This document shows positions 1 to 9,055 of a stretch of DNA of 64,000 nt, in pieces; position 1 is the stretch's first letter, and every line of letters starts with the position of its first letter. The translations under genes were made by a program, and so were the position numbers. The notes beneath the pieces are model-generated. The model had not been told where the DNA came from and did no database searches. It worked only from the letters and a program-made list of their open reading frames with translations. The stretch is from Pantoea sp. 18069 (GTDB lineage Bacteria > Pseudomonadota > Gammaproteobacteria > Burkholderiales > Burkholderiaceae_C): assembly GCF_902706035.1 (NCBI RefSeq), contig NZ_CACSJA010000012.1, positions 85,218 to 149,217 on the forward strand. The letters run 5' to 3'.

Positions 1-976
1 GCTCGCCGATGATGGGGGCGAGCTGCGTCAGCAGCAGCCCGGCGGGCAGGGCGCGGCCCAGGCCCTTGGCCGGGTCGTCGCTGACCATGCGCACCTGTGC
101 CCATTCGAGCGGCAGCACGCCTTGCAGCAGTTGCTGCAGAAACGGCGCCTGGACCACGGCGCGCTGGTACTGCTGGGTGGCCGGTGATGCCGCCGCTTGC
201 GCGAGCTTGGCATCCAGGCGCTGGCGCTGCGCAGGGTGGGGTGAAAGCAAGGGCGCGACCGGATGGGACGAGTCGCTGGCCCAGTAGCGGTCGAAGTCGT
301 GCGAGACCTCGGGCACGATGGCGCCCACGGCCAGCACGTCGAGGTCGGCGAACAGCACGCCTTCGGTTGCGCCGAAATATTCGTCGCCTATGTTGCGCCC
401 GCCGATCACCGTCGCCTGGTTGTCGGCGGTCAGCGACTTGTTGTGCATGCGCCGGTTGGCACGCGCGAAATCGGTGAGGTAGCCCAGGGCCTTGGGGCGG
501 CGCACCGCCATGGGGTTGAACAGGCGCACTTCGATGCGGGGGTGCTGGTCGAGCGCGCTCCACTGCGCGTCCAGCCCCGAAGTGCCGACGTCGTCGAGCA
601 GCAGGCGCACACGCACGCCGCGCCCGGCCGCGGCCAGCAGTTCCTGGACCAGCAGCGCGCTGGTGGTGTCGTCGTGCCAGATGTAGTACTGCACGTCGAG
701 CGTGCGCTGCGCGGCGCGCATCAGCAGCGCGCGCGTGGTAAACGCTTCGAGGGGATCGGACAGCGCGTAAATGCCGGTGAGCCCGGGGTGGGCGGCTGTC
801 TGGGGCGCGAGCGCCTGGCCCAGCCGGGTCTGCAGGGCGTCACTGGCCGCCAGCGCGGTGCTGGTCGTGCGGTCATCGAGCGGCGGCAGGCCACAGGCGC
901 TCAGCCAGCCGCATGCGGCCAGCAGCAGCAAGCGCCAGCGCAGGCGCCAGCCTTTGCGTGCAAGGCGCAGCGGCAT
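1..976 (-). CDS. Phospholipase D-family lipoprotein (ClsC-like), C-terminus outside the window
   Basis: Partial gene: 325 codons are visible and the frame is still open at the window edge. The N-terminus is a lipoprotein signal with a lipobox LSAC (Cys28). A first PLD active-site motif is visible, His178-x-Lys180-x4-Asp185 followed by IGGRN, preceded by the QYYIWHDD segment common in periplasmic cardiolipin synthase/PLD proteins. The second HxK motif would lie beyond the edge. Members hydrolyse or transfer phosphatidyl groups, often making cardiolipin. The ATG lies 3 nt after the stop of the gamma-glutamyltransferase gene, so the two are probably cotranscribed. Whether it is a cardiolipin synthase or another PLD cannot be told from this half. 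Confidence 0.85.
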   Translation of the reverse strand, partial: MPLRLARKGWRLRWRLLLLAACGWLSACGLPPLDDRTTSTALAASDALQTRLGQALAPQTAAHPGLTGIYALSDPLEAFTTRALLMRAAQRTLDVQYYIWHDDTTSALLVQELLAAAGRGVRVRLLLDDVGTSGLDAQWSALDQHPRIEVRLFNPMAVRRPKALGYLTDFARANRRMHNKSLTADNQATVIGGRNIGDEYFGATEGVLFADLDVLAVGAIVPEVSHDFDRYWASDSSHPVAPLLSPHPAQRQRLDAKLAQAAASPATQQYQRAVVQAPFLQQLLQGVLPLEWAQVRMVSDDPAKGLGRALPAGLLLTQLAPIIGE

Positions 977-979
977 GCG

Positions 980-2863
980 TCAGTCGCCCATGACGACGCC
1001 TTCGCGGCGCGCGTCGGAGCCGCTGAACCACAGCGGCTGGCCGTGCGCGCTGCCGCGCACGATCACCTGCAGGCCGCTGGTCATCTCGATCTGCTGGACG
1101 GGGCCGCCGCGCGCCTGCAGCGCCTGCACAGTGGCGGCCGGGAAACGCTGCTGCTCGAGCTGGGTCGGTCCGCTGGTATTGCCGAAGTTCGGCAGGTCTA
1201 TGGCCTGCTGGGGCATCAGCCCCCAGTGCAGCGTGGCGTAGAGCGCCTTGGCCGTGTAGTGGATGATTTGCGCGCCGCCCGGGCTGCCGGCGCTGGCCAG
1301 CAGCTGGCCCGTGGCCTTGTCGAACACCAGTGTGGGCGACATCGACGAGCGTGGGCGCTTGCCGGCCTGCACGCGGTTGGCGATGGGCTCGCCGTTCGCG
1401 CCGCGTGGGCTGAAGCTGAAATCGGTCAACTGGTTGTTGAGCAGGAAGCCGCCGTTGCGTGGCTGGGCGCTGCGCGCGCTGGTGTTGACCATGCGGCGGG
1501 CGCCGAACTGGGCTTCTATGGTGGTGGTGAGCGCCAGCGCATTGCCGTTGGCGTCGACGATGCTGATGTGGCTGGTGCCGTATTCGGGCTGGTGCGCCAT
1601 GGGCGCGAACGACACGCGTTCGGGCTGCGGCGCGGGCGTGCCGGCGGTGGCCGTGGGCATGTGGCGCGGGCCTATCAGCTGCGCGCGCCGGGCGAGGTAG
1701 TCGGGCGCCAGCAGGCTGCGCCAGCTGCCGGCCGGGGGCTGGACGAAATCCGGGTCGGCGAGATAGAGCGCGCGGTCGGCATAGGCCAGGCGCGCGGCTT
1801 CGCTGTAGTAATGCAGCCATTCGGCGCTGGGCAGGCCGTCCTCGCCCAGGGGCAGGCCGTTGGCGGGTGTCTGCCCGAGCATGCCCAGGATCTGGCCTAT
1901 GGCGATCGCTCCGGAGCTCGGTGGCGGAAAGCCGCAAAGGCGGTAGCTGTGCTGGCTGGCGGGAATCTGCACCCGGTAGTCATGGCACAGCGCCTGGCGC
2001 TCGCGCGGCTGGTAGCCGGCAAGATCGGCCAGGCTCAGGCGGCCCGGCGCGCCCGGATGGGTGCGCACGGCGTCGACGATGGCCTGGGCCGTGGGGCCTT
2101 CGTGCAGGCCGCGCGAACCCTGGGCGGCGATGCCGCGCAGCACCTCGGCGAGCTCGGGGTTCTTGAGCAGGTGGTCGATGGGCCAGGGCTTGCCCGCGGC
2201 GTCGTAGAAGTAGGCGCGTGCCACGGGGTCGCGCGCCAGCAGCTTGTCGTTGCCCAGCAGCGTATGCAGGCGGTGGCTTACGGGGAAGCCGTTCTCGGCC
2301 AGGTCGATCGCGGGCTGGAACAATCGGGCCCAGGGCAGCTTGCCGTGCGCGCGGTGGGCCAGCTCGAGCATGCGCACCGCACCCGGCACGCCGACCGAGC
2401 GCCCGCTGGCCATGGCGTCGTTGAAGGCCAGCGGCTTGCCGTCGGCCTGCAGGAAAAGCGTCTCATCGACCGCGGCCGGTGCCGTTTCGCGGCCGTCATA
2501 GGCCTGCACATTGGCGCCGTTGGCATGCAGCAGGAAAGCGCCGCCGCCTATGCCGCTCGATTGCGGCTCGACCAAGGTCAGCACCATCTGCACCGCAATC
2601 GCCGCATCGAGCGCCGAACCGCCCGCGCGCAGCATGTCGTAGCCGGCCTGGGTGGCCAGCGGGTGGCCCGAGGCGACGGCGAAGTCCTGCGTCGCCCAGC
2701 CGGGTTTGTCGCTCCAGCCCGAGGCGGCCTCGGGTGCGGCGGCGCTGTCGTGCGCGGGCAGGTGGCCGCAGGCCGACAGCAGCGCGGCAGCGGCCAGGCT
2801 GCTCGCCAATGCCGCGCGCTGCCAGAAAATCAATCGGGGGGATTTGGGCGCGTGCGGCAGCAT
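980..2863 (-). CDS. ggt: Gamma-glutamyltransferase (lipoprotein form)
   Basis: 627 residues, usual length for the family. It should cleave the gamma-glutamyl bond of glutathione or transfer it to acceptors. The N-terminus is a signal peptide ending in LLSAC (Cys32), which predicts a lipid-anchored periplasmic enzyme, where most bacterial homologues are soluble. The autoprocessing site is recognisable: GTSHISIVD, with Thr430 as the expected new N-terminal nucleophile of the small subunit. The glycine-rich segment LLNNQLTDF and the SSMSP loop of the small subunit are present. It follows gltS by 9 nt. Glutamate released by GGT could be taken up by GltS, so the operon suggests salvage of glutathione or gamma-glutamyl peptides (inference). 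Confidence 0.93.
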   Translation of the reverse strand: MLPHAPKSPRLIFWQRAALASSLAAAALLSACGHLPAHDSAAAPEAASGWSDKPGWATQDFAVASGHPLATQAGYDMLRAGGSALDAAIAVQMVLTLVEPQSSGIGGGAFLLHANGANVQAYDGRETAPAAVDETLFLQADGKPLAFNDAMASGRSVGVPGAVRMLELAHRAHGKLPWARLFQPAIDLAENGFPVSHRLHTLLGNDKLLARDPVARAYFYDAAGKPWPIDHLLKNPELAEVLRGIAAQGSRGLHEGPTAQAIVDAVRTHPGAPGRLSLADLAGYQPRERQALCHDYRVQIPASQHSYRLCGFPPPSSGAIAIGQILGMLGQTPANGLPLGEDGLPSAEWLHYYSEAARLAYADRALYLADPDFVQPPAGSWRSLLAPDYLARRAQLIGPRHMPTATAGTPAPQPERVSFAPMAHQPEYGTSHISIVDANGNALALTTTIEAQFGARRMVNTSARSAQPRNGGFLLNNQLTDFSFSPRGANGEPIANRVQAGKRPRSSMSPTLVFDKATGQLLASAGSPGGAQIIHYTAKALYATLHWGLMPQQAIDLPNFGNTSGPTQLEQQRFPAATVQALQARGGPVQQIEMTSGLQVIVRGSAHGQPLWFSGSDARREGVVMGD

Positions 2864-2872
2864 GGATTCACC

Positions 2873-4081
2873 TCATGGAAGGATTTTGATGAACATCTGA
2901 ATCATCGCAGCATTCACGATGTCGATGAAAAACGCCCCTACCATCGGCACGATCAAGAATGACTTGTGCGAGGGGCCGTACCGGTTGGTGATGGCCTGCA
3001 TATTGGCGATGGCCGTGGGCGTCGCGCCCATGCCGAAGCCGCAATGGCCCGCGGCCAGCACGGCGGCGTCGTAGTTTTTTCCCATCACGCGGAAGGTCAC
3101 GAATACCGCGTACAGCGCCATGGTCAGCGTCTGTGCCAGCAGGATGACCATCAAGGGAGCGGCCAGGCCGCTGAGCTCCCAGAGCTTGAGCGACAGCAGC
3201 GCGATGGCCAGATAGATCGACAGCGCGACATTGCCGAACAGGTCGATGGCCCGGTCGAAGACCTGGAAGTTGAACAGGTAGTCGAGCCCGTTGCGCAGGA
3301 TGACGCCGCCGCCCAGCGCCCAGACAAAGGTCGGCAACTGGAAGAACGTGCCCTGGGAAAAGCCCGTCATGAACTCCGCGAAGCCCAGGCAGGCGGCGAA
3401 CAGCGCCAGCGTCTCGATCGCGGCGCCGGTGGTGATCAGCCGGATCTTTTCCGGGTTCTCGAAGTTCGCGTCGCTGGCCGTGGACGGCGCGGCGTGCTGG
3501 TCAACGCTGGTGAAGCGGTAGCGCGTGACCAGGCCCTTGGCCAGCGGTCCGCCGATCAGTCCGCCGATGACCAGGCCGAAAGTCGCGCAGGCAATGCCCA
3601 GCGTGACCGCGCCTTGCACGCCGTGCTCGCTTTCGAGCACCACGCCCCAGGCGCCGGCCGTGCCGTGGCCGCCGACCAGCGTGATCGAACCCGCGATCAG
3701 GCCGATCAGCGGGTCCAGCCCCATGGCCGTCGCCAGGCCGACGCCCACGGCGTTCTGCACCACGATGAAGACGCTGATGATGACCAGGAACAGCACCAGG
3801 GCCGAGCCGCCTTCGCGCAGCTTGGCGAAGTTGGCGCTCAGGCCGATAGAGGCGAAGAACAGCAGCATGAAGCCGGTCTGCAGGTCGCTGCTGAAAGCGA
3901 AGGAATAGCCGGTGAACTGGTGGAGGGTGAAAATCACCGCCGCCGCGAGCAGGCCGCCGGCCACGGGCTCGGGAATATTGAAGTCGCGCAGGAAACGGAT
4001 TCTGTGGACCAGGTATTTGCCGGCCAGCAGCACCATGGCTGCGCAGATGAGGGTGTAGTAGGTACTGAAATTCAGTTGCAT
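2873..4081 (-). CDS. gltS: Sodium/glutamate symporter
   Basis: 402 residues, the usual GltS length. Multiple hydrophobic segments cover the protein, with the two inverted halves typical of GltS and glycine-rich loops (GGHGTAGAWG and GHCGFGMGATP) that form the substrate-binding re-entrant hairpins. It imports glutamate with Na+ across the inner membrane. The start is placed at MQLNFSTYY: the frame is open further upstream, but that extension is basic, non-hydrophobic and unlike GltS N-termini. First gene of an apparent three-gene operon with ggt and the PLD lipoprotein. Confidence 0.92.
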   Translation of the reverse strand: MQLNFSTYYTLICAAMVLLAGKYLVHRIRFLRDFNIPEPVAGGLLAAAVIFTLHQFTGYSFAFSSDLQTGFMLLFFASIGLSANFAKLREGGSALVLFLVIISVFIVVQNAVGVGLATAMGLDPLIGLIAGSITLVGGHGTAGAWGVVLESEHGVQGAVTLGIACATFGLVIGGLIGGPLAKGLVTRYRFTSVDQHAAPSTASDANFENPEKIRLITTGAAIETLALFAACLGFAEFMTGFSQGTFFQLPTFVWALGGGVILRNGLDYLFNFQVFDRAIDLFGNVALSIYLAIALLSLKLWELSGLAAPLMVILLAQTLTMALYAVFVTFRVMGKNYDAAVLAAGHCGFGMGATPTAIANMQAITNRYGPSHKSFLIVPMVGAFFIDIVNAAMIQMFIKILP

Positions 4082-4295
4082 GCGCGTTCGGGGGAGGGGA
4101 CAGGGAAAGGGAATGCGCAACAGGGGGCCGCTGGCGGCACGCCGGAGCGTGCGCCCTCGGGCGCCAAGGTATGAGGGGCGACGGCCTTGCGTGGCAAGGC
4201 GTGCAAGCGCGAAGGGCGCGCAGTCTAGCACTGCTTTTGCGCCCCATTCCAAATCCGACCCCGGCGCGGCCAGGGTCGAAAGCCTCTCCGGGGGC

Positions 4296-5270
4296 TTATC
4301 GGGTGAGCACGAGCTTGCCCATCACGGCGCGCGAGCCCATGCGCGCGTAGGCTGCGTGCAGTTCGGACAGCGGCATGGTGGTGTCGATCACCGGCTTGAT
4401 CCTGCCTTCGCGGTACCAGTCGAGCAGCTCGGCCATCATCGCGGCATTGGCCTGGGGTTCGCGCCGCTGGAATTCGCCCCAGAAGACGCCGACCAGCGAT
4501 GCGCCCTTGAGCAGCGCGAGATTCCAGGGCAGGGCCGGGATGGGTCCGGCCGCGAAGCCGACGACGAGATAGCGGCCGCGCCAGGCGATGGAGCGGAACG
4601 CGGGCTCGGCCAGGTCGCCGCCCACCGGGTCGTAGACCACGTCCGGGCCCTTGCCGCCGGTCGCGGCCTTGAGCGCCTCGCGCAGGTCGGTCGTGCTGTA
4701 GTTGATGGTCGCGTCGGCGCCCAGCGTGGTGCACAGCGCGCATTTCTCGTCGCTCGAGGCCGCGGCGATGACGCGCGCGCCCGCGGCCTTGGCGATCTGT
4801 ATCGCGGCCGTGCCCACGCCGCCGGCCGCGCCCAGCACCAGCACGGTCTCGCCGGCGCGCAGCTGCGCGCGGTCGATCAGCGCATGGTGGGAGGTGGCGT
4901 AGGTCATGATGAAGGCCGCCGCGTCGACCAGCGGGAAATCGCCGGGCAGCGGCAGGCAGGCAGCGGCCGGCGCAATCACATGGCTGCCGAAGCCGCCCGT
5001 GCCCGTGAGGCAGGCAACGCTCTGCCCCACGGCCAGGTGCTCGACGCCCGCACCCACGGCGCGCACCACGCCCGCGTACTCCGAGCCGGGCACGAAGGGC
5101 AGCGGCGGCTTGATCTGGTATTTGTTCTGCACGATCAGGATGTCGGGGAAGTTCAGGCTCGCGGCCTTGATTTCTATCAGCACTTCACCGGCCTGGGGCG
5201 CCGGCGTCGGCAGCTCCGTCCATTGCAGGGAATCGACGCCCGTGGGCGTGGTACACAGCCAAGCATGCAT
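4296..5270 (-). CDS. NADPH:quinone oxidoreductase-like zinc-less MDR protein
   Basis: 324 residues. The N-terminal GroES-like domain has the family segment SLNFPDILIVQNKYQ, followed by FVPGSEYAGVV. The Rossmann part carries the nucleotide-binding motif LGAAGGVGTAAIQIAKA. The cysteine and histidine ligands of zinc alcohol dehydrogenases are not in place, so this is the quinone oxidoreductase/zeta-crystallin branch of the medium-chain dehydrogenases. The physiological acceptor is not known. The start MHAWLC has GGAGAC 5-6 nt upstream. It is convergent with nothing and divergent from surE, with about 115 bp between the starts. Confidence 0.85.
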   Translation of the reverse strand: MHAWLCTTPTGVDSLQWTELPTPAPQAGEVLIEIKAASLNFPDILIVQNKYQIKPPLPFVPGSEYAGVVRAVGAGVEHLAVGQSVACLTGTGGFGSHVIAPAAACLPLPGDFPLVDAAAFIMTYATSHHALIDRAQLRAGETVLVLGAAGGVGTAAIQIAKAAGARVIAAASSDEKCALCTTLGADATINYSTTDLREALKAATGGKGPDVVYDPVGGDLAEPAFRSIAWRGRYLVVGFAAGPIPALPWNLALLKGASLVGVFWGEFQRREPQANAAMMAELLDWYREGRIKPVIDTTMPLSELHAAYARMGSRAVMGKLVLTR

Positions 5271-5355
5271 GCAGGTCTCCTGTCGTTTTGTTGCGTGAAT
5301 GATAGAAGCGAGTGCCTGCCGTGGCTTGTCCCTGTGGCGACGGGTCGGCGGGCGC

Positions 5356-5363
5356 CTACAATC
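5356..5363 (+). promoter_or_regulatory. Possible -10 element before surE
   Basis: CTACAATC lies 22 nt before the surE ATG. The same octamer appears before scpB and yfgM. No good -35 hexamer is seen at 17 nt. Treated as a weak sigma-70 signal. Confidence 0.3.
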
Positions 5364-5385
5364 CGCTTCATTGTGTCGAGAACCC

Positions 5386-6168
5386 ATGAAAATCCTCATT
5401 TCCAACGATGACGGTTATCAAGCGCCCGGTCTGGTGGCGCTTTATGAATCGCTGAAGACCATTGCCGATGTGGAGGTGGTCGCTCCTGAGCACAACAACA
5501 GTGCCAAATCCAATGCCCTGACGCTGCACTCGCCTTTGTACGTGCACCAGGCCCCCAACGGCTTTCGCTATGTCAATGGCACGCCGGCTGACTGCGTGCA
5601 CATCGCGCTGACCGGCCTGCTCGGCTACCGCCCGGACCTGGTGGTGTCGGGAATCAACAACGGCGCCAACATGGGCGACGACACGATTTATTCGGGCACC
5701 GTGGGCGCGGCCATGGAAGGCTATCTGTTCGGCGTGCCCGCCATCGCGTTTTCACAGGTTGACAAAGGCTGGACCGAGATCGAAGCTGCTGCCAGCAAGG
5801 CGCGCGAAATCGTGCAGCAGATGCAGGCACAGCAGCTCGTGGGCGAGGCGCCCTGGCTGCTCAATGTCAACATCCCCAACATGCCGCTGGCGGCAATGCG
5901 CTCGCTCAAGCTGTGCCGGCTCGGGCGCAGGCACGCGGCCGAGCGGGTCATCACCCAGGAAAGTCCTCGAGGAGAAGTCATGTACTGGATTGGCAGCGCA
6001 GGCGCGGCAAAGGACGACGCCGACGGCACGGATTTCCATGCGACGGCGCAGGGCCATGTGGCCATGACGCCGCTCAAGGTCGATCTGACCGACCATGACA
6101 ATCTGCGCTACTGGGCACAGACCGCGGCGCGCATGCGCGAGCCGGTCGAGAAGGCGCCGGCGCCGTGA
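5386..6168 (+). CDS. surE: 5'/3'-nucleotidase SurE
   Basis: 260 residues. The N-terminus MKILISNDDGY carries the metal-binding Asp8-Asp9 pair. The NSAKSNALTLH loop and the SGINNGANMGDD motif, with the third metal ligand, are intact. SurE is a cytosolic metal-dependent phosphatase acting on nucleoside monophosphates and polyphosphate, linked to stationary-phase survival. The stop overlaps the GTG start of pcm by 3 nt (GTGA), so the two are translationally coupled, the classical surE-pcm arrangement. Confidence 0.97.
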   Translation: MKILISNDDGYQAPGLVALYESLKTIADVEVVAPEHNNSAKSNALTLHSPLYVHQAPNGFRYVNGTPADCVHIALTGLLGYRPDLVVSGINNGANMGDDTIYSGTVGAAMEGYLFGVPAIAFSQVDKGWTEIEAAASKAREIVQQMQAQQLVGEAPWLLNVNIPNMPLAAMRSLKLCRLGRRHAAERVITQESPRGEVMYWIGSAGAAKDDADGTDFHATAQGHVAMTPLKVDLTDHDNLRYWAQTAARMREPVEKAPAP

Positions 6169-6968
6169 CGCAGCGTCGCCCCGGTTTCCCCAACTGGATT
6201 GCCTCGTCGGCCAGTCCTTCGGCCAGTGCCGCCAAGCCCGGCAGCAAAACCGGCGCCAAGCCCGGTGTCGGGCCGGTCGCGCGCGCACCCCAGCCCATGC
6301 CCACGCCGCTGGGCGTGGGCCTCGATTCGATCGCGGTGCGCAGCCGCATGGTGCAGCGCCTGGCGCAGGGCGGCGTGAGCTCGCAGCCGGTGCTGCAGGC
6401 CATGTCCAGCGTCGAGCGCCACCATTTCGTCGACAGCGCGCTGGTCAACCAGGCCTATGAGGACACGAGCCTGCCTATCGGCCTGGGCCAGACGATTTCC
6501 AAGCCCAGCGTCGTGGCGCGCATGACCGCGCTGCTGCTGGGCGCCGAATGCGCGCGCGCCGGCCTGGGCCGGGTGCTCGAGATCGGCACCGGCTGCGGCT
6601 ACCAGGCGGCGGTGCTCGGTCGCGTCGCACAGGAGGTCTATTCCATCGAGCGCCTGCGCGGCCTGCACGAGAAAGCCCGTACAAACCTGCGCCCGCTGCG
6701 GCTCGCGCATGTGCATCTGCTGTTTGGCGACGGTATGCTTGGCTATGCCCAGGGTGCGCCCTATGCGGGAATTCTCGCGGCCGCGGGTGGCGACGCCATT
6801 CCCGATGCCTGGTGCGAGCAACTGGCCGTTGGCGGCCGGCTGGTCGCGCCCATGGGCAACGGCGCCGGCGGGCAGAGTTTGCTGGTCATTGACAAGACGC
6901 CCTATGGGCTCAAAAGGACGGTTCTCGAGGCAGTGAACTTTGTCCCTTTAAAATCTGGTATTGCCTAA
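6165..6968 (+). CDS. pcm: Protein-L-isoaspartate O-methyltransferase
   Basis: 267 residues with a GTG start overlapping the surE stop. It repairs isoaspartyl residues in aged proteins using S-adenosylmethionine. The SAM-binding motif VLEIGTGCGYQAAVLG and the preceding DTSLPIGLGQTISKP substrate segment are clear. The first 60 residues are a Ser/Ala/Pro-rich extension absent from short E. coli-type PCM, which is common in Burkholderiales. Stands between surE and nlpD as in most proteobacteria. Confidence 0.95.
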   Translation: MTQRRPGFPNWIASSASPSASAAKPGSKTGAKPGVGPVARAPQPMPTPLGVGLDSIAVRSRMVQRLAQGGVSSQPVLQAMSSVERHHFVDSALVNQAYEDTSLPIGLGQTISKPSVVARMTALLLGAECARAGLGRVLEIGTGCGYQAAVLGRVAQEVYSIERLRGLHEKARTNLRPLRLAHVHLLFGDGMLGYAQGAPYAGILAAAGGDAIPDAWCEQLAVGGRLVAPMGNGAGGQSLLVIDKTPYGLKRTVLEAVNFVPLKSGIA

Positions 6969-6980
6969 AAGGGATTGCTT

Positions 6981-7850
6981 ATGTTGGTATCGCGAAGTCT
7001 TGGGGCTTGGGGATCTGTGCTGCTGGCGGGGTTTGTGCTCGCCGGCTGTGGTTCGCAAGTGAACAGGGCTCCAGTGGAAGATCGGGGCACGGCTGCCTCG
7101 TCAGGGGGCTCGATGTCGTCGTCAGCTGCGCCCAAGCCCTTGCCGGGCGCAGAGAATGCGGGCAAGCCCGGGTATTACACCGTCCGTCCCGGGGACACGC
7201 TGATCCGCATCGGATTGGAAACCGGCCAGAGCTGGAAGGACATTTCCCGCTGGAGCAATCTTGAAAACCCCAACCTGATCGAGGTCGGGCAGGTGCTGCG
7301 CGTGGTGCCACCTGCTTCGTCGTCGACGGGCATGACCCAGTCGGCCCAGAGCGACTCCGGCAGCGGCCGTTCGGTCGCGCCTGTCGTGGTTGCCGGTGGC
7401 GACACCGCTGCCCCGGCGACGGCCACGCCCGCTCCCGCCACGCCGACCCGGCCTGCGGCTTCGGCGCAAACCGGCTCCGATGATGATCTGGGCTTCATCT
7501 GGCCCGCATCGGGCAGCCTGATCGCGGGCTTCGACGAAGTGCGCAACAAGGGCTACGACATCGCCGGCAAGGCCGGTGATCCGGTGCTCGCCGCGGCCGA
7601 CGGTCGCGTGGTCTATGCGGGCGCAGGCCTGCGCGGCTACGGCAATCTGGTCATTCTCAAGCACAACAACACCTACCTGACGGCCTACGCGCACAACCAG
7701 ACCTTGCTCGTCAAGGAAGACCAGAGCGTGCGCAAGGGCCAGAAGATCGCCGAAATGGGCAGCACCGATGCCGATCGCGTGAAGCTGCACTTCGAAGTGC
7801 GTCGCCAGGGCAAGCCTGTCGATCCGTCGCGCTACCTGCCTGCCCGTTAA
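6981..7850 (+). CDS. nlpD: Murein hydrolase activator NlpD (LysM and degenerate M23 domains)
   Basis: 289 residues. Lipoprotein signal with lipobox LAGC (Cys23). A LysM peptidoglycan-binding domain spans about residues 66-109 (YYTVRPGDTLIRIG), followed by a Thr/Ala/Pro linker and a C-terminal LytM/M23 domain of about 95 residues. The zinc ligands of active M23 peptidases are lost: the region that should read HxxxD is NKGYDIA, and the HxH motif is KLHFE. It is therefore expected to activate an amidase (AmiC type) during cell separation and not to cut murein itself. A TTG two codons upstream is a less likely start. rpoS, which usually follows nlpD, is absent here. Confidence 0.93.
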   Translation: MLVSRSLGAWGSVLLAGFVLAGCGSQVNRAPVEDRGTAASSGGSMSSSAAPKPLPGAENAGKPGYYTVRPGDTLIRIGLETGQSWKDISRWSNLENPNLIEVGQVLRVVPPASSSTGMTQSAQSDSGSGRSVAPVVVAGGDTAAPATATPAPATPTRPAASAQTGSDDDLGFIWPASGSLIAGFDEVRNKGYDIAGKAGDPVLAAADGRVVYAGAGLRGYGNLVILKHNNTYLTAYAHNQTLLVKEDQSVRKGQKIAEMGSTDADRVKLHFEVRRQGKPVDPSRYLPAR

Positions 7851-7910
7851 TGCGCTGCGCGCAGCGGCCGCCCTCCGCGGGCGGCGCTGTGCCGCGCTGT
7901 CCCTTACATC

Positions 7911-8909
7911 ATGAACTCTCCATCTCTCGAGCCGGATCCGTCTCTCGGTGAGGAGTCTGGCGCGCTGGAGGAAGAAGTTCTCGAGACGCGCCAGGCCCCG
8001 GTCAGCCTGGCCCAGCACGGCATACGCCTGGACAAGGCGCTGTGCGCGCTGGTCCCCGAATTTTCCCGCAGCTACCTGCAGCAACTGCTGGCGCTGGGCG
8101 CGGTCCAGGTCAACCAGCGCGTGGCCGAGAAGGCCGCGCTCAAGGTCAAGGCCGGCGACCAGTTGCTGGTCGAAATGCGCCCCACGCTGCAAAGCCAGGC
8201 CTTCCAGCCCGAAGATCTGCCCATCGACGTCGTCTATGAGGACGCGCATCTGCTGGTCGTCAACAAGGCCCCGGGCATGGTCGTGCATCCGGCACCCGGC
8301 AACTGGAGCGGCACCCTGCTCAATGCGCTGCTGGCGCGCGATCCGCGTGCCGCCGTCGTGCCGCGCGCGGGCATCGTCCACCGGCTGGACAAGGACACCA
8401 GCGGCCTGATGGTGGTCGCGCGCGACCGCCTGACCATGGATGCGCTGGTGGCGTTGATCGCCGAGCGCAACGTGAGCCGCCAGTATCTCGCGCTGGCGCA
8501 CAAGCCCTGGCTGGGCGCGAAGACCTGCACGGTGAACCGCGCCATAGGCCGCGATCCGCGCAACCGCCTGAAAATGGCCGTGGTCGATCTGGGGCTGCAC
8601 GCGGGCAAGACCGCGCAGACCGATTTCGCGCTGCGCGCGGGCTGCACCGAAGGCGCGCTGGTGCACTGCACGCTGCACACCGGCCGCACCCACCAGATCC
8701 GCGTGCACATGGCATCCATCGGCCACCCGCTGGTCGCCGATAGCACCTATGGCGGCCATGCGGCCGCGGGCATGCAGCGCCAGGCACTGCATGCGTTCCG
8801 CCTGGCCTTCGTCCACCCCATGACCGGCGAGCCGCTGGAGTTCCGCGCGCCGCTGCCGGCCGACATGCGGGCGGCCTGCGATTCCTGGGGCTTAGCGCAC
8901 GGCGACTGA
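7911..8909 (+). CDS. rluD: 23S rRNA pseudouridine synthase, RluA family (RluD-like)
   Basis: 332 residues. An N-terminal S4-like RNA-binding domain ([17 protein letters not shown]) precedes the RluA-type catalytic domain with the signature [11 protein letters not shown], whose Asp is the catalytic residue. The C-terminal segment [16 protein letters not shown] is also diagnostic. RluD makes pseudouridines 1911, 1915 and 1917 in helix 69 of 23S rRNA. The first 30 residues are an acidic extension. Assignment to RluD among RluA-family members rests on length and the S4 domain. Confidence 0.9.
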   Translation: MNSPSLEPDPSLGEESGALEEEVLETRQAPVSLAQHGIRLDKALCALVPEFSRSYLQQLLALGAVQVNQRVAEKAALKVKAGDQLLVEMRPTLQSQAFQPEDLPIDVVYEDAHLLVVNKAPGMVVHPAPGNWSGTLLNALLARDPRAAVVPRAGIVHRLDKDTSGLMVVARDRLTMDALVALIAERNVSRQYLALAHKPWLGAKTCTVNRAIGRDPRNRLKMAVVDLGLHAGKTAQTDFALRAGCTEGALVHCTLHTGRTHQIRVHMASIGHPLVADSTYGGHAAAGMQRQALHAFRLAFVHPMTGEPLEFRAPLPADMRAACDSWGLAHGD

Positions 8910-8928
8910 GCGTTTGGCGCGGCCTGGG

Positions 8929-8937
8929 CTACAATCC
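8929..8937 (+). promoter_or_regulatory. Possible -10 element before scpB
   Basis: CTACAATCC lies about 120 nt before scpB, just after the rluD stop. It matches the TACAAT motif found before other genes here. A -35 box at proper spacing is not evident. Confidence 0.25.
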
Positions 8938-9055
8938 GCCCCAGGTTCCGGTGTGCGCCGCGAGAGCGCCACGCCCGGATCACGCTGACGCAACTGCGTT
9001 TTCGCCTATCCCCGAAGCCCCGCCACCGGGGCGCGTTACCCCGAGTCGCTGCACG

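Noticed and set aside
263..2962. A very long open frame (about 900 codons) on the plus strand opposite ggt and the PLD gene
   Set aside because: It is antisense to two well-supported genes. Its His/Arg/Gln/Ala/Gly-rich composition is what the high-GC codon pattern produces in a shadow frame. The same applies to other long antisense frames, for example opposite hflK-hflC and ntrC.
4081..4252. A 57-residue N-terminal extension of GltS
   Set aside because: The extension is Arg/Pro/Leu rich, has no ribosome site, and GltS proteins start close to the first membrane segment.
7867..7885. Hairpin GCCGCCC-TCCGC-GGGCGGC after nlpD as a terminator
   Set aside because: The stem is perfect but no T run follows, and such hairpins are common by chance at this GC content.
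8914..8935. TTGGCG followed by TACAAT as a full sigma-70 promoter for scpB
   Set aside because: The spacer is only 10 nt, too short for sigma-70. Only the TACAAT part was kept, at low confidence.
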